From the NCBI RefSeq assembly GCF_027497255.1, contig NZ_CP114903.1, forward strand, positions 5,208,001 through 5,272,000: a stretch of 64,000 bases of DNA, read 5' to 3'. Position 1 is the first letter of the stretch; each line of letters starts with the position of its first letter. The DNA comes from Micromonospora sp. WMMD882. GTDB taxonomy: Bacteria > Actinomycetota > Actinomycetes > Mycobacteriales > Micromonosporaceae. Below are positions 37,879 through 46,807 of the stretch, one piece after another. Under the pieces are notes generated by a model that ran no database searches, had not been told where the DNA came from, and saw only the letters and a list, made by a program, of their open reading frames with translations. The translations under genes were made by a program, and so were the position numbers.

Positions 37879-39039
37879 TCAGGTGGCGCGTCCCCGGCGG
37901 GCGGCGGTGGCGGCGCGGGCCGCGTCGAGCGGGCGGCTGACGCAGTCGGCCATCTGCGCCACCAGCTCGCTGTGCAGCAGCGGCCGGTTCACCTCGCTGG
38001 CCACCTGCAACGCCGGCCCGGAGACGGAACGCCAGATGGCGGCCAGCCCCGCGCCGAGGCCGAGCAGCGCGATCGCAGCCCGGGTGACCGGGGAGCCGCC
38101 GGCCGCGGCGGCGCTCACCCCGACCACCGCCACCAGGACCAGCACCAGCGGTACGAGCACCGGGTAGAAGATTCCCCGCGCGGCCCGGACCACCAGTTTC
38201 CGGTCCCGGATGATCAGGTTGCGGGCGACGATCGCGTAGTGCTCCTCGTCGAGCAGGTCCCGGGGGTGCAGGCCGCCGGTCAGCACGCCCCGCCACAGGT
38301 CGCCCTGGTTGCGCAGCTCGTGGGCCAGGTCGCGGGGCTCGGCCTCGGCCGGGTCGCCGGCCAGCGTGGCCCGGACGGCGGTCGTCCAGCTCTCCAGCGA
38401 GCGGCGCACCACCGGGGCGGCGTACGGCGGCAGCACGCTGGCCAGCTCCTCCAGCCAGCGGCGCAGCTCGGTCTGCCGGCCGCCGAACCGGTGCGCCAAC
38501 TGCTCGGCGTCGCACCGCCGTACGGTGTCGGCGAGCGAGCGTCCGAGCCGGTACGCGAGCCCGACCCGGTGGTTGGTGGCCATCGCCCAGCGCAGCACGT
38601 CCACGTTCAGCTCGTTGAGGGCGAACAGCATCGCGGCCACGTCGCCGGGCCGGTCGTGCCGGGCCCGACCGACCTTGGCCTGGGCGGCGGCGGTGGACGG
38701 GCCGACCCCGTCGTTGCGGCTCAACGCGGCGATCTGGGCGAGGGCCACGTCCACCCCGTCGAGGTACATCTGCATGCGCTGTCGTCCCGACATCTCGGTC
38801 AGGTTGGACAGCTTGGCCGGGGGGACGGTCGGACGGGGCCCGCCCCCGTCACCCAGGCCGGTGAGCTGCGCGTGGTGGTACGCGTCGGCCATCCACCAGC
38901 CGAGCCGCAGCGCGGTCACCACGCACGCCCGTTCCGCCGCCGTCCCGGGGTGTCCCGCGCTGGCGTCGGGCTCGGGGCGGCCGGCCTCGTCGAGGCGGGG
39001 CGTCGGCTCCGCGCGGAGCCGCTGGTGGCGTGACTGCAC
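37879..39039 (-). CDS. Uncharacterised protein with two C-terminal membrane helices
   Basis: 386 residues. The large N-terminal part is soluble and helical (ERACVVTALRLGWWMADAYH, LNELNVDVLRWAMATNHRVG, AYRLGRSLADTVRRCD); two hydrophobic helices follow near residues 290-340 (LVPLVLVLVAVVGVSAAAAG, AAIALLGLGAGLAAIW), then a short tail with LLHSELVAQMADCVSRPLDA. The architecture resembles cytosolic domains tethered by a hairpin of helices, but I do not recognise the family. GTG at 39039 is the start. It is divergent from nothing close: the CrtU-like gene follows upstream on the same strand after 66 bases and may be cotranscribed ahead of it. Confidence 0.78.
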   Translation of the reverse strand: MQSRHQRLRAEPTPRLDEAGRPEPDASAGHPGTAAERACVVTALRLGWWMADAYHHAQLTGLGDGGGPRPTVPPAKLSNLTEMSGRQRMQMYLDGVDVALAQIAALSRNDGVGPSTAAAQAKVGRARHDRPGDVAAMLFALNELNVDVLRWAMATNHRVGLAYRLGRSLADTVRRCDAEQLAHRFGGRQTELRRWLEELASVLPPYAAPVVRRSLESWTTAVRATLAGDPAEAEPRDLAHELRNQGDLWRGVLTGGLHPRDLLDEEHYAIVARNLIIRDRKLVVRAARGIFYPVLVPLVLVLVAVVGVSAAAAGGSPVTRAAIALLGLGAGLAAIWRSVSGPALQVASEVNRPLLHSELVAQMADCVSRPLDAARAATAARRGRAT

Positions 39040-39105
39040 AGGTCCCTCGCTGGCGTACCGTTACGCCCAGCTTATTCGTATACCAGTGCTAATTTCGTGA
39101 AAACG

Positions 39106-40647
39106 TCATTTCCCGGGGGGCCGGTCGGCGAGCAGCCCACGCGGACGCACCGAACGTACCGGCTCGGCGGCCCCGCCCTCGGCGCGCAGGATGTGGTTCG
39201 CGGCGATGATCCCGGTGGCCGCCGCCCGCTCCATCAGCGCGCTCGGGAAGTCCGTCCGGATCCCGTCGCCGGCCAGGTAGAGGCCGGCGGCGCCGGTGCG
39301 CACCCCGGGCCGGGTCGCCTGGCCGCCCGGCCGGAACGCCGGGGCCTGCGCCTCCACCCGGGCGCGCAGCTCACGGACCCGCAGCCCGGCCACCTCCGGC
39401 CAGAGCGCGGCCAGCTCGCCGCGCATCCGCTCGGCCAGCACGTCGGCGGCCACCCCCGGCTCACACGCGTACGCGTGCACCTCCACCACCGAACCGCCGA
39501 CGCGCTCCGCCCAGCGGCGGGACTCCCGCTCCAGCCGGTGGTAGAGGGTCACCGAGTCCAGGGTGGCCTCCCGGGACACCCCGCTGAACACCGCCCGGTC
39601 GGCGCGCACGTCCCCGTCCAGCCAGTACCGCGCCACCGCGTACGGCGGACCGGGCGGGCCGAACGCGGGCATCCGCGCCACCAGGTCCCCGGCGACCGCC
39701 GCGAGCCCGGGGGAGGCCCCGACCAGCGCGGCCAGCGCCGGCGGGTCGACCGCCAGCACCACGTGCCCGCCCCGGTACGCCGTGCCGTCGCCGGTCGTCA
39801 CCTGCCAGCCGTCCGCGTCCCGCGCCAGGGTGGTGGCCGCCGCCCCGGTGACCACCCGACCGCCGTGCCGCCGCAGGTGCCGGGTCAGCGGCGCCCAGAT
39901 CACCGTCGCGTAGTCCTCGGCGGGCGCGTCGAACGCCAACCCCTCGGCGTTGCCCAGCAGGTAGAAGTGGAACTGCGCGACCATCTCGGCGGCCGACATC
40001 TCCGCCTCGTGGTTGAAGAACGAGTGCGAGAAGACCTCGAACAGCATCGCCCGCGCCCGGTCCGGCAGCCGCAGCGAGTCGAGCAGCTCGGCGGCGGTCC
40101 GGTCGTCCAGCTCGGCGTAGGTGCGCTCCGGATCGTAGGTGAGCAGCGGTAACGCGGCGTCCCGGTCCATTCCGCGCAGGTCCCGCAGCCGCAGGCTGGG
40201 GCTGCGCAGCAGCAGGGCGAGCAGGTTCGCCGGCGGGGCCGGCGGCAGCCGGCCGAACTCCTCGGTCGGCCACCGTCGACTCAGGATCGGGTAACCCGGC
40301 ACCGCCCGCAGGAAACCCAGCCCCGGGTCGGCCCGCCGCAGGATCGACCGCCAGTTGTAGTACTGCCGGAAGAACGCGTGGAAGCCGTGCTCGACCACCT
40401 GCCGGCTGCCGTCGGCCAGGGTCTCCGGCCACGCGCCGAGCCGCCCGCCCAGGGTGGGCGCGGCCTCCAGCACGGTCACCCGGACGCCCCGTTCGGCGAG
40501 CACCACCGCCGCCGACATGCCGGCGATGCCACCGCCGACCACCACCACGTCGACCGGGCGGGGCACCCGCGACGCGCCCCCACCGCCGGGGTCCACGAGG
40601 TGCTCCCGTACGCCGATCAACCGGCCGACCCGCTGCGACAGCGCCAT
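39106..40647 (-). CDS. CrtU/CrtI-like FAD-dependent oxidoreductase
   Basis: 513 residues. An N-terminal Rossmann FAD motif reads VDVVVVGGGIAGMSAAVVLAE, with downstream LEAAPTLGGRLGAW; the C-terminal FAD motif is AGLYLAGDGIRTDFPSALME. The middle (VVEHGFHAFFRQYYNWRSIL, FSHSFFNHEAEMSAAEMVAQF) most resembles the carotenoid desaturase/methyltransferase CrtU of actinomycetes, which forms aromatic end rings, though related flavoenzymes of unknown role share this pattern. No other carotenoid gene lies within the window, so the substrate is open. Start ATG 40647 begins MALSQRVGRL. Confidence 0.82.
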   Translation of the reverse strand: MALSQRVGRLIGVREHLVDPGGGGASRVPRPVDVVVVGGGIAGMSAAVVLAERGVRVTVLEAAPTLGGRLGAWPETLADGSRQVVEHGFHAFFRQYYNWRSILRRADPGLGFLRAVPGYPILSRRWPTEEFGRLPPAPPANLLALLLRSPSLRLRDLRGMDRDAALPLLTYDPERTYAELDDRTAAELLDSLRLPDRARAMLFEVFSHSFFNHEAEMSAAEMVAQFHFYLLGNAEGLAFDAPAEDYATVIWAPLTRHLRRHGGRVVTGAAATTLARDADGWQVTTGDGTAYRGGHVVLAVDPPALAALVGASPGLAAVAGDLVARMPAFGPPGPPYAVARYWLDGDVRADRAVFSGVSREATLDSVTLYHRLERESRRWAERVGGSVVEVHAYACEPGVAADVLAERMRGELAALWPEVAGLRVRELRARVEAQAPAFRPGGQATRPGVRTGAAGLYLAGDGIRTDFPSALMERAAATGIIAANHILRAEGGAAEPVRSVRPRGLLADRPPGK

Positions 40648-40710
40648 GCGCCCAGTCTCCCCCAGCCCCGGCCGGACCGCCCTCCGTGCAGGTCGGGGGG
40701 CGCGCCGGGG

Positions 40711-41193
40711 TCACCCGTCGGGGCAGCGGCGGGGGCGGTCCGAGGCGGGCCAGACGTACTCCAGGTCGTCCGGCACGGCACCGAAGAGCGGGCGGTAGTG
40801 GTCGGGATCCTTGCGCAGCAGGGACGACCGGTGGCTGCGGTGCAGGTCCTCCCGGCCCAGCCAGGGCGGCAGGTCACCGGCCCCGGCCAGCTCCGGCTGG
40901 GTACGGACCACCCGGAGGCCGCAGCCGGTGGCGAGATCGGCGACGAGGGTGGCCGCGCAGGTGTCCGCCCGCCCGCCCGCGCGCCACACCGCGCACACGT
41001 CCAGGCCGTACCGGACCAGCGCCTCCTCGTACCCGGCCCACATCTTCACCGCCGGATGGTGCCGCCAGCCGTACCCGGGTCGGGTCAGGCCGCGCAGCAC
41101 CTGGATCGCCTCCACCCGCTGCTTGCCGAGCCGGCGCTGGTCCAGCACCCGGGCGCTGGCCAGGAAATCCGGGTACGGAAGGAACGTCTGCAC
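40711..41193 (-). CDS. MSMEG_6728-type, pyrimidine-dimer-glycosylase-like protein
   Basis: 160 residues starting MQTFLPYPDFLASARVLDQR, with the characteristic RRLGKQRVEAIQVLRGL and WRHHPAVKMWAGYEEALVRY blocks of the family related to T4-type pyrimidine-dimer DNA glycosylases. The C-terminal part has the SHRSSLLRKDPDHYRPLF stretch common to this family in actinomycetes. DNA-repair activity is known for distant relatives only; biochemical function here is inferred. It is monocistronic on the minus strand, divergent from the channel gene at 41270 over 76 bases. Confidence 0.8.
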   Translation of the reverse strand: MQTFLPYPDFLASARVLDQRRLGKQRVEAIQVLRGLTRPGYGWRHHPAVKMWAGYEEALVRYGLDVCAVWRAGGRADTCAATLVADLATGCGLRVVRTQPELAGAGDLPPWLGREDLHRSHRSSLLRKDPDHYRPLFGAVPDDLEYVWPASDRPRRCPDG

Positions 41194-41269
41194 CGCTGAG
41201 CTCTACCCGTAGCGTCGGGCCGCATGCCTCGCCCGCGGCGCGTGGACGGCGGTGGATACCATGCGGCGC

Positions 41270-43195
41270 ATGGCGGAGCCCCTGCTCGACCGCGCGTGGC
41301 GGGCCGGCCGACGACTACGCCCCAACGGTTCCCGACGCCACTACGTGGTCTGCGGGCACGACCCGCTCGCCTACTGGGTGGTTCGGGCGTTGCTCACCAG
41401 CGAGGTCGCCAGCGGCCGGATCCGGGTCACCCTCATCGTGCCGGAACGTCCCCGCTCCGACGGCCCGGACGGGCGGCACATCCACGGCGTCGACGTGGTC
41501 CGGGCCGACCGGCTGGACACCGCCACGTTCCGCCGGGTCGGGCTGGCCGACGCGGCCGGGCTGGCCCTGCTGCACCAGGACGACGTGGGCAACCTGTCGG
41601 CCGCGCTCTGCGCGCAGGAGGTCGAGCCGAAGCTGCGCCTGGTGGTGCGCATGTTCAACACCGGCCTGGCCAACGGGGTCCGGCAGATCTTCCCCGACTC
41701 GGCGGTGCTGTCGGACGCCACCATGGCCGCCCCGGCGTTCGTCGCCGCCGCGCTCGGCGAGGTCGCCCCCACCCACTTCCGGCACGCCGGCCGCACCCTC
41801 TACGTGGCCCACCGCGACGACGTACGCCCGGAGGAAGTCGTCTGCGCGGTGGCCGACACCCGCGATCCCCGCGAGGTGCGGCTGCTGCCCGCCGACGAGT
41901 CCACGGCGGACGTGGTGCTCGCCGAGGCGACCGGCCGGGCCCCCGGCGCGGAGCTGGCCGCCCGCCGGTTGGCCAGGGCCCGGCGGCGGCGCGGCTGGCG
42001 TCGGCCGCTGGCGGTGCCGTTGCGCGCGGTACGCAGCTTCGCCACCCGCAAGATCGGGGCTGCGGTGCTGGCGGTGCTGGCCCTGATCGGGACGCTCGGC
42101 TGGCTCAACGGCCGGGCCGCCCACCTGAGCTGGGCCGACGCGCTCTACCTCACCCTGGTCACCACGCTCACCGGCCAGGATCCCGACGCCGCCAAGCCGC
42201 TCGCCGAGCAGATCATGCAGGTGGTGCTCAGCGTCGCCGGCCTGGCGCTGATCCCGTTGATCACCGCCGTGGTGGTCGACGGCGTGGTCAACGCCCGGCT
42301 GGCCCTGCACTCCGGCCGGATCCAGCCGGACCGGGCCGGGCACGTGGTGGTGGTCGGCCTCGGCAACGTCGGCACCCGGGTGATGGCCCTGCTGCACGAC
42401 TTCGGTGTCGAGGTGGTGGCGATCGACAGGCACGCCGAGCCGCGTGGCGCGTCGCTGGCCCGGCGGCTCGGCGTACCGCTGATCGTCGGGGACGCGGCGC
42501 TGGAGGACACGTTGCGGGCCGCGTCGGTGGGCGCCTGCCAGGCCCTGGTGGTGGTCTCCACCGACGACGCCACCAACCTCCAGGCCGCCCTCAACGGCCG
42601 GGCGCTGAACGAGGACCTGCGCGTGGTGCTGCGCCTGTTCGACGGCGACTTCGCCGAACGCATCCAGCGTGCCTTCGGCATCGGCGCGTCGAGCAGCGTG
42701 TCGTACCTGGCCGCGCCGTCGTTCGCCGCCGCCCTGCTGGACCGCGCGATGATCGCCACCATCCCGGTCGGCCGGCACGCGCTGCTGGTCACCGAGGTCT
42801 CGGTGGCCGCCGGATCTCCGCTGGACGGTCACCCGCTGGACGCGGTCGGCCGTCCCGGCGAGGTGCGGCTGCTCGCGCACGCCCGCGCCGGCCAGCCCCG
42901 CTCCGAGTGGCGCCCCGACCCGCGCCTGGTGATCGTGGCCGGTGACCGGCTGACCGTGCTGGCCCGCCGCGCCGGCCTGAACGCGCTGCTCCGCGAGGTC
43001 ACCGCCCCCGACATTCCGCCCTCGGCCGTTTCCCGGTCCGTCCCGCCGGGCGTTGTCCCGCCCCCGACGGCTCCGGCCGCCCGCGTCGCGCCGCCGACTC
43101 CGGGCGGACCACCGGCCCGGAGCGCGCCGCCACCCGTGGAGTCGTTGCCTGCGGAGCCGTTGCCCGCCGAGTCGGACGAGTCTGGCACGTCCTGA
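41270..43195 (+). CDS. Two-helix channel-like protein with two RCK/TrkA-N domains
   Basis: About 641 residues. An N-terminal NAD-binding RCK domain starts at HYVVCGHDPLAYWVVRALL; two membrane helices at about residues 255-275 and 310-335 flank a pore-loop-like stretch (LYLTLVTTLTGQDPDAAKPL); a second RCK domain starts HVVVVGLGNVGTRVMALLHD, followed by a TrkA-C-like region (PGEVRLLAHARAG) and a Pro-rich tail. The canonical TVGYGD potassium filter is absent. ATG 41270 is chosen since TACCAT (41257-41262) lies 7 nt before it; ATG 41261 and GTG 41252 are alternatives. Likely ligand-gated cation flux, but selectivity is uncertain. Confidence 0.86.
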   Translation: MAEPLLDRAWRAGRRLRPNGSRRHYVVCGHDPLAYWVVRALLTSEVASGRIRVTLIVPERPRSDGPDGRHIHGVDVVRADRLDTATFRRVGLADAAGLALLHQDDVGNLSAALCAQEVEPKLRLVVRMFNTGLANGVRQIFPDSAVLSDATMAAPAFVAAALGEVAPTHFRHAGRTLYVAHRDDVRPEEVVCAVADTRDPREVRLLPADESTADVVLAEATGRAPGAELAARRLARARRRRGWRRPLAVPLRAVRSFATRKIGAAVLAVLALIGTLGWLNGRAAHLSWADALYLTLVTTLTGQDPDAAKPLAEQIMQVVLSVAGLALIPLITAVVVDGVVNARLALHSGRIQPDRAGHVVVVGLGNVGTRVMALLHDFGVEVVAIDRHAEPRGASLARRLGVPLIVGDAALEDTLRAASVGACQALVVVSTDDATNLQAALNGRALNEDLRVVLRLFDGDFAERIQRAFGIGASSSVSYLAAPSFAAALLDRAMIATIPVGRHALLVTEVSVAAGSPLDGHPLDAVGRPGEVRLLAHARAGQPRSEWRPDPRLVIVAGDRLTVLARRAGLNALLREVTAPDIPPSAVSRSVPPGVVPPPTAPAARVAPPTPGGPPARSAPPPVESLPAEPLPAESDESGTS

Positions 43196-43352
43196 CGGTC
43201 GGCACCGTCTTTCAGCCGCCCTGACGGAGACTTCCACGGTAGTGGATGTCATGTCGGCGGTCTTCGAAAAGGCACGGTGTACGTCCGGCGGGGGCTGGTC
43301 GGGCCGGTCGCCGAGATCCTTGATCTGGGGGTGTCGGGCGCTCACGACCAAC

Positions 43353-43412
43353 CCGTTTCGCGGAAACGGAGTCGATCAAGGGGGTGGTCGACCGAAGTCG
43401 ATCAAGGGGTGA
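43353..43412. repeat. GTTTC/GAAAC palindrome and GTCGATCAAGGGG direct repeats
   Basis: CCGTTTC-GCG-GAAACGG (43353-43369) is a perfect dyad. It is followed by two copies of GTCGATCAAGGGG (43371-43383 and 43397-43409), the second running into the permease stop. The stretch 43196-43401 has no gene. Role unknown; possibly termination of the two convergent genes or a dispersed element. Confidence 0.5.
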
Positions 43413-44658
43413 CTCGGCGGAAGCGGAAGCGGAAGCGGTGGCGGGCGGCGTACCAGAGGGTGCCGAGGGCGAGGACGCCGAAACCGGCGAGCACGCTGCC
43501 CAGCGGCAGGTTGGCCGCGAGCACCAGGCAGCCGACCAGCCCGGCCACCGCCAACGCCCGCCCCGGCAACCGCCGGTCCGGCTCCCGCCCCAGCGTCAGC
43601 GCCGCCGCGTTGGTGATCGCGTAGTAGACCAGCACCGTACAGCTCGAAAAACCGATCGCCTGACGGACATCGCCGAGGAGCGCCACCACGATCACCACGG
43701 CGGCGACGGTCAGCTCGGCGCGGTGCGGCACCCGGTGGCGGCGGTGCACGGCGGCGAGCCCGCCCGGCAGGTCCCGGCGGCGGGCCATCGCCAGGGTGGT
43801 CCGGCCGACCCCGGCGACCAGGGACAACAGCACCCCGGTCACCGCCACGGTCGCGCCGGCGCGCACCACCGGAGCCAGACCGGGCAGGCCGGCGGCGGTC
43901 ACCACGTCGGCCAGGGGGGCGGCGGAACCGGCCAGCGCGTCGGCCCCCAGCACGCCGACCGTGACCACCGCCAGGACCAGGTAGATCGCCAGCACGACGC
44001 CCAACGCCAGCGGCACCGCCCGGGGGATGGTCCGCCCCGGATCGCGTACCTCCTCACCGAGGGTGGCGATCCGGGCGTACCCGGCGAACGCGAAGAACAG
44101 CAGGCCGGCGGCGGTGAGCACGCCCCGACCCGAGCCGCCCGGGTCACCCAGCCGGTCGACGGAGACCGCGCCGACGCCGGTCGCCGCGACCAGCGCCAGC
44201 ACCGCCAGCACCACGCCGACCAGAATCTTCGTCGCGGTCGCGGTCTTGCCGATGCCGCGCAGGTTCACCGCGGTCACCGCCACCACGGCGGCGACGGCGA
44301 CCAGCCGCGCCCGCTCCGGCCACAGGTACGCCCCGATGGTCAGCGCCATCGCCGCGCAGCTCGCCGTCTTGCCGACCACGAACCCCCAGCCGGCCAGGAA
44401 ACCGGCGTACGGGCTCAGCCGCTCCCGCCCGTACACGTAGGTGCCGCCGGACTCCGGGTAGCGGGCGGCCAACCGGGCCGAGCTGGTCGCGTTGCAGAAC
44501 GCCACGAAACCGGCCACGGCCACCGCGAGCAGCAGACCCGCGCCGCCGGCCGCCGCCGCGGCGGGCGCGAACACCACGAAGACGCCCGCGCCGAGCATCG
44601 ACCCCAGGCCGACGACCACCGCGTCGGCCACGCCCAACCGTCGCGCCAGTCGATCCAC
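43402..44658 (-). CDS. APC family amino acid permease
   Basis: 418 residues with about 12 membrane helices. The unwound helix 1 substrate motif is visible as GLGSMLGAGVFVVFAP, and helix 6 contains FFAFAGYARIATLGEEVRDPGRTIPRA, the typical APC signature. The central FNAT/ARYPESGGTYVYG segment of amino acid/polyamine exchangers is also present (CNATSSARLAARYPESGGTY). Helices run to the Arg-rich C-terminus RHRFRFRFRRVTP. It is upstream of no metabolic gene that would reveal the substrate. Ten bases separate it from the PAP2 gene upstream, implying cotranscription. Confidence 0.9.
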   Translation of the reverse strand: MDRLARRLGVADAVVVGLGSMLGAGVFVVFAPAAAAAGGAGLLLAVAVAGFVAFCNATSSARLAARYPESGGTYVYGRERLSPYAGFLAGWGFVVGKTASCAAMALTIGAYLWPERARLVAVAAVVAVTAVNLRGIGKTATATKILVGVVLAVLALVAATGVGAVSVDRLGDPGGSGRGVLTAAGLLFFAFAGYARIATLGEEVRDPGRTIPRAVPLALGVVLAIYLVLAVVTVGVLGADALAGSAAPLADVVTAAGLPGLAPVVRAGATVAVTGVLLSLVAGVGRTTLAMARRRDLPGGLAAVHRRHRVPHRAELTVAAVVIVVALLGDVRQAIGFSSCTVLVYYAITNAAALTLGREPDRRLPGRALAVAGLVGCLVLAANLPLGSVLAGFGVLALGTLWYAARHRFRFRFRRVTP

Positions 44659-44668
44659 GACCCCGACC

Positions 44669-45436
44669 CTAGGGGTACGGGGTGAACGGCCGGTTCCAGC
44701 GCCGTAGCCGACCCGGCAGCGGCAGGGCGTCCCACGGGATCCGGCGCAGGATCCGGTCCAGCAGCAGCCCGAGCAGCAGCCCGGCCACCGAGTCGGTCAA
44801 CCAGTGCCAGCCCAGGTAGGTGGTGGTGAAGATGACCACGACGGGCGGGACCACCCGGATGGCGGTGACCAGTCGGGGCGGCACGCGCCGGCCGAAGTCG
44901 CGCAGCAGCGGGGCGAGCAGCAGCGCCAGCACGCCGTACCAGACGATCGCGTTGGCCACGTGCCCCGACGGGTACGACTGGGCGAACCGCAACGGCAGCT
45001 CGTCGGAGAACAGGGGCAGGGTCTGCTCGACCGGCAGGTACGGCTCCTTGACGCTGGCGCTCGGCGCGGGCCGGGCCGTCCAGACCTTCAACGGGCCGAT
45101 GGTGAACGTCGTCAGCCCGAACGCCACCACCGGCGGCAGGATCGGCCGCACCGACCCCAGCCGGACCGCCAACGCCACGCCCAGCCCCGCCGCGAGCAGC
45201 GTCAACGGGGTGCCCTGGCCCAGGAGGTTGAACACCACCGCGATCCGGTACGCGACGGTCGGCCGGTGGTCGGCGGCCCAGTCGGCGACCGCCAGGTCCA
45301 GCCCGAAGAGGTGGCCGGCGGCCAGCGCCACGGTGATCCCCACCAGCCCGGCCAGCAGCAGCGCGTCCCACCACCAACCGGCGGGACGCACCGGGGCGGG
45401 CCGGGCCTTTCGCCGTACCGTCGGGGTCTCACGCAC
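44669..45436 (-). CDS. PAP2-like membrane phosphatase/transferase with altered motifs
   Basis: About 255 residues with six membrane helices. Family motif 1 appears as KVWTARPAP, where the usual second R-P reads A-P; motif 2 is YPSGHVANA with the catalytic His; motif 3 is TTTYLGWHWLTDSVAG, keeping the nucleophile His and Asp but lacking the preceding Ser-Arg. This pattern suggests a divergent branch, perhaps a lipid phosphotransferase rather than a simple phosphatase. GTG 45436 follows TAGCGT (45444-45449, minus strand) by 7 nt; GTG 45445 is an alternative. It precedes the permease by 10 bases and is divergent from the DUF4032 gene. Confidence 0.82.
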   Translation of the reverse strand: MRETPTVRRKARPAPVRPAGWWWDALLLAGLVGITVALAAGHLFGLDLAVADWAADHRPTVAYRIAVVFNLLGQGTPLTLLAAGLGVALAVRLGSVRPILPPVVAFGLTTFTIGPLKVWTARPAPSASVKEPYLPVEQTLPLFSDELPLRFAQSYPSGHVANAIVWYGVLALLLAPLLRDFGRRVPPRLVTAIRVVPPVVVIFTTTYLGWHWLTDSVAGLLLGLLLDRILRRIPWDALPLPGRLRRWNRPFTPYP

Positions 45437-45535
45437 GTCGGACACGCTACCGGCCGGCGGCGTCCGCCGGTCCGACGCTGTGGGCCGAGCCACGAAGGGA
45501 AGCGCCGCACCGGGGCTAGGCGGCATGCTTGACCC

Positions 45536-46744
45536 GTGCGGATCACTTCGGCCCTTGTCGACCCGGCGCTGCTCGACCTTCCCTGGTCGACCCCGCTGGA
45601 GCAGTGGCCTGCCGAGCATCTGGTGGCGCTGCCGCAGGGCATCTCCCGGCACATCGTCCGGTTCGTCCGTCTCGGTGGGTTCGTCTACGCGGTGAAGGAG
45701 ACCGGCGAGCGGGTCGCCGAACGCGAGTACGACCTGCTCCGGGCCCTGGAACGGATCGACTTCCCCTCGGTGGAGGCGGTCGCGATCGTCGCCGACCGGC
45801 ACGCCCCCGACGGCGAGCCCCTGGACCCGGTGCTGATCACCCGGCACCTCCAGTTCTCCCTGCCGTACCGGGCGCTGTTCTCGCACACCCTGCGCCCGGA
45901 AACCCTGGAACGGCTGCTCGACGCGCTCGCCGCGCTGCTCGTCCGGATGCACCTGACCGGCTTCTTCTGGGGCGACTGCTCACTGTCGAACACGCTGTTC
46001 CGGCGGGACGCGGGCGCGTTCGCCGCGTACCTGGTCGACGCCGAGACCGGGGCGCTGCGCACCTCCCTGTCCAACGGTCAACGCGGCGAGGACCTGGAGA
46101 TCGCCCGGGTGAACATCTTCGGCGAGGCGCTCGACCTGCAGGCCGCCGGGCTGCTGCACGAGTCGGTCGACCCGGAGGTGGTCTGCGAGGAGGTCGTGCG
46201 GCGGTACGAGCGCCTCTGGCACGAGATCACCTACGAGCAGCAGGTCGAGCGGGAGGCCCGGCACGACATCGAGAGTCGGATCCGCCGCCTCAACGAGCTG
46301 GGCTTCGACGTCGCCGAGGTGGCGCTCTCCACCATCGAGGACGGGCGGTACCTGATCCGGCCGAAGGTGGTCGACGCCGGCTACCACACCCGTCGGCTGC
46401 TCCGCCTGACCGGCCTGGACGCCGAGGAGAACCAGGCCCGCAAGCTCCTCAACAACCTGGACGCGTACCGCGCCGAGAGCGACCTGACCGACGAGCAGCA
46501 GGCGGCGCACCGCTGGCTGACCGAGGTGTTCGAGCCGGTGGTCCGGGCCGTCCCGGCGCACCTGCGCCGCAAACTGGAGCCGCAGGAGGTGTTCGCGCAG
46601 ATCATCGAACACAAGTGGCTGCTGTCGGAGCAGGCCGGCCGGGACGTGGGCATGGCCCCGGCGGTCCAGTCGTACCTCAACGAGGTGCTGGTGCACCGCC
46701 CCGACGAGCAGGCCGTCCTGGGCGTCGAGGTCACCCCGGCCTGA
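45536..46744 (+). CDS. DUF4032 protein with kinase-like (Kdo/WaaP-type) N-terminal domain
   Basis: 402 residues. The first half shows a protein-kinase-like core: K54 in VYAVKETGE, an acidic partner in the AEREYDLLRA helix, catalytic-loop-like GDCSLSNTLF with D147 and N152, and metal-binding-like D168 in YLVDAETG. The second half is the actinobacterial DUF4032 domain (FDVAEVALSTIEDGRYLIRP, EHKWLLSEQAGRDVGMAPAV). All residues needed for phosphotransfer seem to be present, so it may phosphorylate a small molecule or envelope component; this is inference. A CATGCT box ends 6 nt before the GTG. Target unknown. Confidence 0.86.
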   Translation: MRITSALVDPALLDLPWSTPLEQWPAEHLVALPQGISRHIVRFVRLGGFVYAVKETGERVAEREYDLLRALERIDFPSVEAVAIVADRHAPDGEPLDPVLITRHLQFSLPYRALFSHTLRPETLERLLDALAALLVRMHLTGFFWGDCSLSNTLFRRDAGAFAAYLVDAETGALRTSLSNGQRGEDLEIARVNIFGEALDLQAAGLLHESVDPEVVCEEVVRRYERLWHEITYEQQVEREARHDIESRIRRLNELGFDVAEVALSTIEDGRYLIRPKVVDAGYHTRRLLRLTGLDAEENQARKLLNNLDAYRAESDLTDEQQAAHRWLTEVFEPVVRAVPAHLRRKLEPQEVFAQIIEHKWLLSEQAGRDVGMAPAVQSYLNEVLVHRPDEQAVLGVEVTPA

Positions 46745-46807
46745 CCGGCGTGCTGCCGGCGTCGTGCCGGCCCTGCGGTGCTGCCGGCGCCCTGCCGGTG
46801 ATCCGGG

